Source: an uncultured Bacteroidota bacterium
Lineage (GTDB): Bacteria; Bacteroidota; Bacteroidia; NS11-12g; UBA955
Assembly (NCBI GenBank): GCA_903879775.1
Contig: CAIRMY010000209.1
Span: 1-8,581 of the forward strand
Reading direction: 5' to 3'
Length of the DNA stretch: 8,581 nt
Numbering within the stretch: position 1 is the stretch's first letter; every line of letters begins with the position of its first letter. A program made the translations under genes and the position numbers. The notes beneath the pieces were generated by a model, which was not told the DNA's origin, ran no database searches, and saw only the letters and a list, made by a program, of their open reading frames with translations. This document shows, piece by piece, positions 6,796-8,581 of this stretch.

Positions 6796-8034
6796 TTACA
6801 AACCTAAGTACAATTGAAATAATACGTTAGAAATATTTTCATCACCATAGATTTGAATTGCGTTTTCTGCAATTTTTTCTTTTTTGAATTGAAGGACATT
6901 TTCCTTCATCTGAAACATTGTTTGATATAACGTATCGATGTTTGAATTGTTGTATGCGGGGTCAGCGTTTTCAACGATTTCTAAATTGAAAAGGAATCCA
7001 TTGTGGTGGTCAATCATTTTTGAAATCCCCCCTACGTTTGAAGAAATCACGGGTAACCCTGAGCAAAGCGATTCTGAAATGACGCAAGGTGCATTTTCCG
7101 AAGAAGATGCCATGACAAGGCAATCGCTATTTTGGAAGAGTTCATTGATTTCTAAGGGTTGCTTTTTTCCTAAAATCTCCCAATGAAAATCTGGATTATC
7201 AACTGAATTGTTTTTATTTGAGTTGATTATACTGTAAAATACATCTTGGAAAAACCCTGCCAACTGTCCATCAAACCCAACAAATTTCAAATTCACTGGC
7301 GAGCCAGACTTTGATAATTTTAAGGCTGAAGCAAAAATTAAAGGGATGTTTTTTCTAGACTCTCCATTTGAAACATGCACCATTGTAAATACCTCGGGCT
7401 TTAAGGTTGCAGAATTGAATATAAATTCTTGGGAAACAACATTCGGGAAATAAATCACTGGCTTTTTTGAGCCAAGTAAGTTTTCCATTTCGCAATGAAG
7501 TTGTAAACTCACTTGAGCAGCGGCATCAACATGTTTCCACACGTATTTAAAATGATATCTAAAAAAAGCATTTCTTGCCAAAAAATGATCTGGAACAGGT
7601 GTATTGTAAATGGCCCAATGTTCGGTTAAAACTAAAGGAATTTGGAGTAATTTCTTAAGCCAAACGGCAATAAAACCGCATTTATTTGGCACATGCAGGT
7701 GTAAAATATGTATATTCTTGATTCCAGCAACAACCTTTTTTGCAAAACGCCAATACATCAAATAATAGATGATTAAATTAATTGGCTTGAATAATTTATT
7801 ATCAAATTGAGGGATACTCAATAGGTGCAATTGATAATGATTGGAGCTAGCATGTTCATTCAATATTGGCTTAACTGGTTCTTTACCAAAAGAATGGGTA
7901 GCAGCATGAAGGATATGAATATCTATGTTTTTGGAACATGCAGTTGCATGTCTTTTTATAAAATTGCCGGCATAAGGATTTGCATTGGTTGGAAACCAAC
8001 CAACAATCCATAGGGCCGATAATTTTTGTTGCAT
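6796..8034 (-). CDS. GT4-family glycosyltransferase (glycogen synthase/RfaB-like fold)
   Basis: This 412-residue GT-B enzyme transfers a sugar from a nucleotide donor to a growing glycan on the cytoplasmic face of the membrane. The N-terminal Rossmann half starts LWIVGWFPTNANPYAGNF with the glycine-containing acceptor-side loop (8-24). HLHVPNKCG (112-120) and LTEHW (136-140) are typical of this half. The C-terminal half contains SSSENAPCVISES, in which Glu313 and Glu321 form the E-x7-E motif of donor binding, followed by GLPVISSNVGG (326-336). An in-frame ATG at 8070 would add 12 hydrophobic residues. Met at 8034 is preferred because the fold begins just after it and because a promoter covers 8040-8071. 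The stop is 3 nt before the amidotransferase start, making this the first gene of a three-gene operon. Donor and acceptor are not predictable. Confidence 0.9.
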   Translation of the reverse strand: MQQKLSALWIVGWFPTNANPYAGNFIKRHATACSKNIDIHILHAATHSFGKEPVKPILNEHASSNHYQLHLLSIPQFDNKLFKPINLIIYYLMYWRFAKKVVAGIKNIHILHLHVPNKCGFIAVWLKKLLQIPLVLTEHWAIYNTPVPDHFLARNAFFRYHFKYVWKHVDAAAQVSLQLHCEMENLLGSKKPVIYFPNVVSQEFIFNSATLKPEVFTMVHVSNGESRKNIPLIFASALKLSKSGSPVNLKFVGFDGQLAGFFQDVFYSIINSNKNNSVDNPDFHWEILGKKQPLEINELFQNSDCLVMASSSENAPCVISESLCSGLPVISSNVGGISKMIDHHNGFLFNLEIVENADPAYNNSNIDTLYQTMFQMKENVLQFKKEKIAENAIQIYGDENISNVLFQLYLGL

Positions 8035-8039
8035 GGAAA

Positions 8040-8071
8040 CAAAAGTAATGCAGTAAAAATGGTAGAGCAAA
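8040..8071 (-). promoter_or_regulatory. Putative promoter of the glycan operon
   Basis: The minus strand carries TTTG (8068-8071), a 20-nt spacer, then TACTTTTG (8040-8047). Both elements match the Bacteroidota -33/-7 consensus exactly. The -7 box ends 5 nt before the preferred ATG at 8034, so a transcript would be leaderless or nearly so. It fires away from the tRNA-His promoter, in a shared 110-nt intergenic region. Confidence 0.6.
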
Positions 8072-8099
8072 AAAGATTTCCAAAATTCATCAAATTCCA

Positions 8100-8131
8100 G
8101 TTGATACTTGAAAAAAATAAATCTATATTTG
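8100..8131 (+). promoter_or_regulatory. Putative tRNA-His promoter
   Basis: TATATTTG (8124-8131) matches the -7 consensus exactly. GTTG (8100-8103) lies 20 nt upstream as a 3-of-4 -33 element. The -7 box ends 13 nt before the first tRNA base, so initiation would leave a short 5' trailer to be removed by RNase P. Confidence 0.55.
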
Positions 8132-8144
8132 CAGTAATTTAGAT

Positions 8145-8219
8145 GGCGGTCGTAGCTCAGTAGGTTAGAGCGCTAGTTTGTGGATCTGGAGGTCGCCGGT
8201 TCGATCCCGGTCGGTCGCC
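8145..8219 (+). tRNA. tRNA-His (anticodon GTG)
   Basis: A full cloverleaf can be folded by hand. The acceptor arm 8146-8152 pairs with 8212-8218, including two G-T wobbles. The extra G at 8145 (G-1) faces discriminator C73 at 8219, the histidine-specific identity pair. The D arm is GCTC (8155-8158) with GAGC (8168-8171). The anticodon loop is 8178-8184 with GTG at 8180-8182, read as histidine codons CAC and CAU. The T arm is GCCGG/CCGGT with loop TTCGATC (8200-8206). The anticodon stem ends in a T-T mismatch (31-39) and has one wobble pair. CCA is not encoded, so the 3' end would be added after transcription. Confidence 0.95.
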
Positions 8220-8226
8220 CTAAAAT

Positions 8227-8257
8227 AAAAAAAAGAGGCTTATGGCCTCTTTTTTTT
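8227..8257 (+). terminator. Rho-independent terminator after tRNA-His
   Basis: Eight A plus GAGGC (8227-8239) pairs with GCCTC plus eight T (8245-8257) around a 5-nt loop, TTATG. It begins 7 nt after the tRNA end. The A/T symmetry means it could also stop transcripts coming from the right on the minus strand. Confidence 0.92.
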
Positions 8258-8275
8258 ATGCCCAAATTTATGAAC

Positions 8276-8320
8276 GGTTAGAAGGATTAGAGTGATTAAA
8301 AAGATTAGAGTGATTGGTTA
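8276..8320 (+). repeat. Five 9-nt GATTA-type tandem units
   Basis: Consecutive 9-nt units read GGTTAGAAG, GATTAGAGT, GATTAAAAA, GATTAGAGT and GATTGGTTA. Units two and four are identical. The patch lies between the tRNA terminator and the next small ORF and has no ORF of note through it. A degenerate relative (GGTTAAAA then GATTAAAGG, 1061-1077) sits just beyond the other terminator of this window. Confidence 0.6.
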
Positions 8321-8355
8321 ATGTAATAACCATCTACATTTGATTTTTTTTCGTT

Positions 8356-8363
8356 TATATTTG
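8356..8363 (+). promoter_or_regulatory. Putative -7 box for the small secreted-peptide ORF
   Basis: TATATTTG is an exact TAnnTTTG match that ends 4 nt before the ATG at 8368. The only nearby TTTG (8339-8342) is 13 nt upstream, shorter than the usual spacing of about 19, so the -33 element is unconvincing. It could also serve the downstream carrier-protein gene. Confidence 0.4.
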
Positions 8364-8367
8364 AAAT

Positions 8368-8484
8368 ATGAGAAAATCAATCTTCTTGTTATTTATTGCA
8401 TTGACTTCATTGACATATCAAGCTTATGCACAAGGCCTTAAAGACACAATTACGCAAATCAACAAGCAAAAAATACTAAAGTAA
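8368..8484 (+). CDS. Possible 38-residue secreted peptide
   Basis: This short ORF was found by reading the region directly. It starts MRKSIFLLFIALTSL and has a basic start, a hydrophobic core and a Tyr-Ala-Gln cleavage region, so residues 1-21 look like a textbook signal peptide. The predicted mature part is only 16 residues, GLKDTITQINKQKILK, with net positive charge. No family is recognised. It ends 12 nt before the next start and is in the same frame with it. It may be a genuine exported micropeptide, or the remnant of a longer exported protein truncated by a stop or frameshift. An inserted A in the A-run at 8469-8474 would extend it to the TGA at 8508-8510. The signal peptide and the -7 box before it favour at least past expression. 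Confidence 0.45.
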   Translation: MRKSIFLLFIALTSLTYQAYAQGLKDTITQINKQKILK

Positions 8485-8496
8485 ACATTGTATATT

Positions 8497-8581
8497 ATGG
8501 AAAAAAATGAAATTCTCATAGACTTACAGGTCATATTTGATTCGGTCTTCAAAACAAATTCAATTCAAATTAATGAAGATA
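8497..8581 (+). CDS. Probable acyl carrier protein, N-terminal fragment
   Basis: The gene is cut by the window end after 28 codons. The visible part runs MEKNEILIDLQVIFDSVFK then TNSIQINED. The pattern of a helix with spaced Ile, Leu and Val, the V-F-x-x-V-F-like stretch and the I-x-I-x-E-D ending resembles the first helix and loop of acyl/peptidyl carrier proteins. The conserved D-S-L phosphopantetheine site would lie roughly 10 residues further on and is not in view. If right, it would carry acyl groups on a 4'-phosphopantetheine arm in the cytoplasm. It is probably a dedicated carrier in a biosynthetic cluster that continues to the right, since housekeeping ACP genes usually sit with fab genes. 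The call rests on pattern resemblance only. Confidence 0.5.
   Translation, partial: MEKNEILIDLQVIFDSVFKTNSIQINED

Noticed and set aside
8035..8070. Upstream ATG at 8070 for the glycosyltransferase
   Set aside because: It would add 12 residues not needed by the fold and would place the -33/-7 promoter elements inside the coding sequence.
8195..8219. tRNA-His 3' end as a phage or island attachment site
   Set aside because: No second copy of the tRNA 3' end and no integrase is seen in the window, and the neighbouring genes are not mobile-element genes.
8315..8332. TGGTTA...TAACCA hairpin as a regulatory element
   Set aside because: The stem is only 6 bp and AT-rich, without a T-run or any known riboswitch pattern. 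It probably arises by chance at the end of the 9-nt repeats.
8469..8474. Programmed frameshift at the A-run in the small secreted ORF
   Set aside because: In the reading frame the run does not form a canonical X-XXY-YYZ slippery heptamer, and the extended product would add only about 9 net residues. A simple truncation or a genuine short peptide is at least as likely.

Overview
The window looks like chromosomal DNA of a Bacteroidota member, probably a flavobacterium-like organism. The DNA is AT-rich. Start codons lack Shine-Dalgarno sequences, and several genes are preceded by the Bacteroidota-type -7 box TAnnTTTG. The protein families fit this assignment, but no 16S or other strong taxonomic marker is present, so the assignment is an inference.

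Layout: everything from 1 to 8034 reads on the minus strand. In transcription order, starting from the right, a three-gene surface-glycan block comes first: a GT4 glycosyltransferase (6796-8034), an AsnB-type glutamine amidotransferase (4861-6792) and a polysaccharide flippase (3600-4874). The genes are 3 nt apart or overlap by 14 nt, so they are almost certainly co-transcribed. The likely combined job is to build a lipid-linked glycan, possibly amidate a sugar acid in it, and flip it across the inner membrane. After a 102-nt gap comes a housekeeping pair, glutamate dehydrogenase (2223-3497) and phosphatidylserine decarboxylase (1566-2216), 6 nt apart. Then comes a single small secreted cysteine-rich repeat protein (1144-1449) with its own promoter and a strong terminator with a UUCG loop. 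Last is a two-gene unit of an unrecognised membrane-anchored protein (96-1031) whose stop codon overlaps the start of a methionine synthase gene (metH) that leaves the window at base 1.

The plus strand holds only the right edge: a tRNA-His gene (8145-8219) divergent from the glycan block, its terminator, a patch of 9-nt GATTA-type repeats, a 38-codon ORF with a clear signal peptide (8368-8484), and the first 28 codons of a probable acyl carrier protein (from 8497).

No mobile element, CRISPR array or defence system is visible. The points most worth a second look are three genes whose -7 box lies only 4-5 nt before the ATG (possible leaderless mRNAs), the CCK-repeat secreted protein, the membrane protein coupled to metH, and the tiny secreted-peptide ORF in front of the carrier protein.
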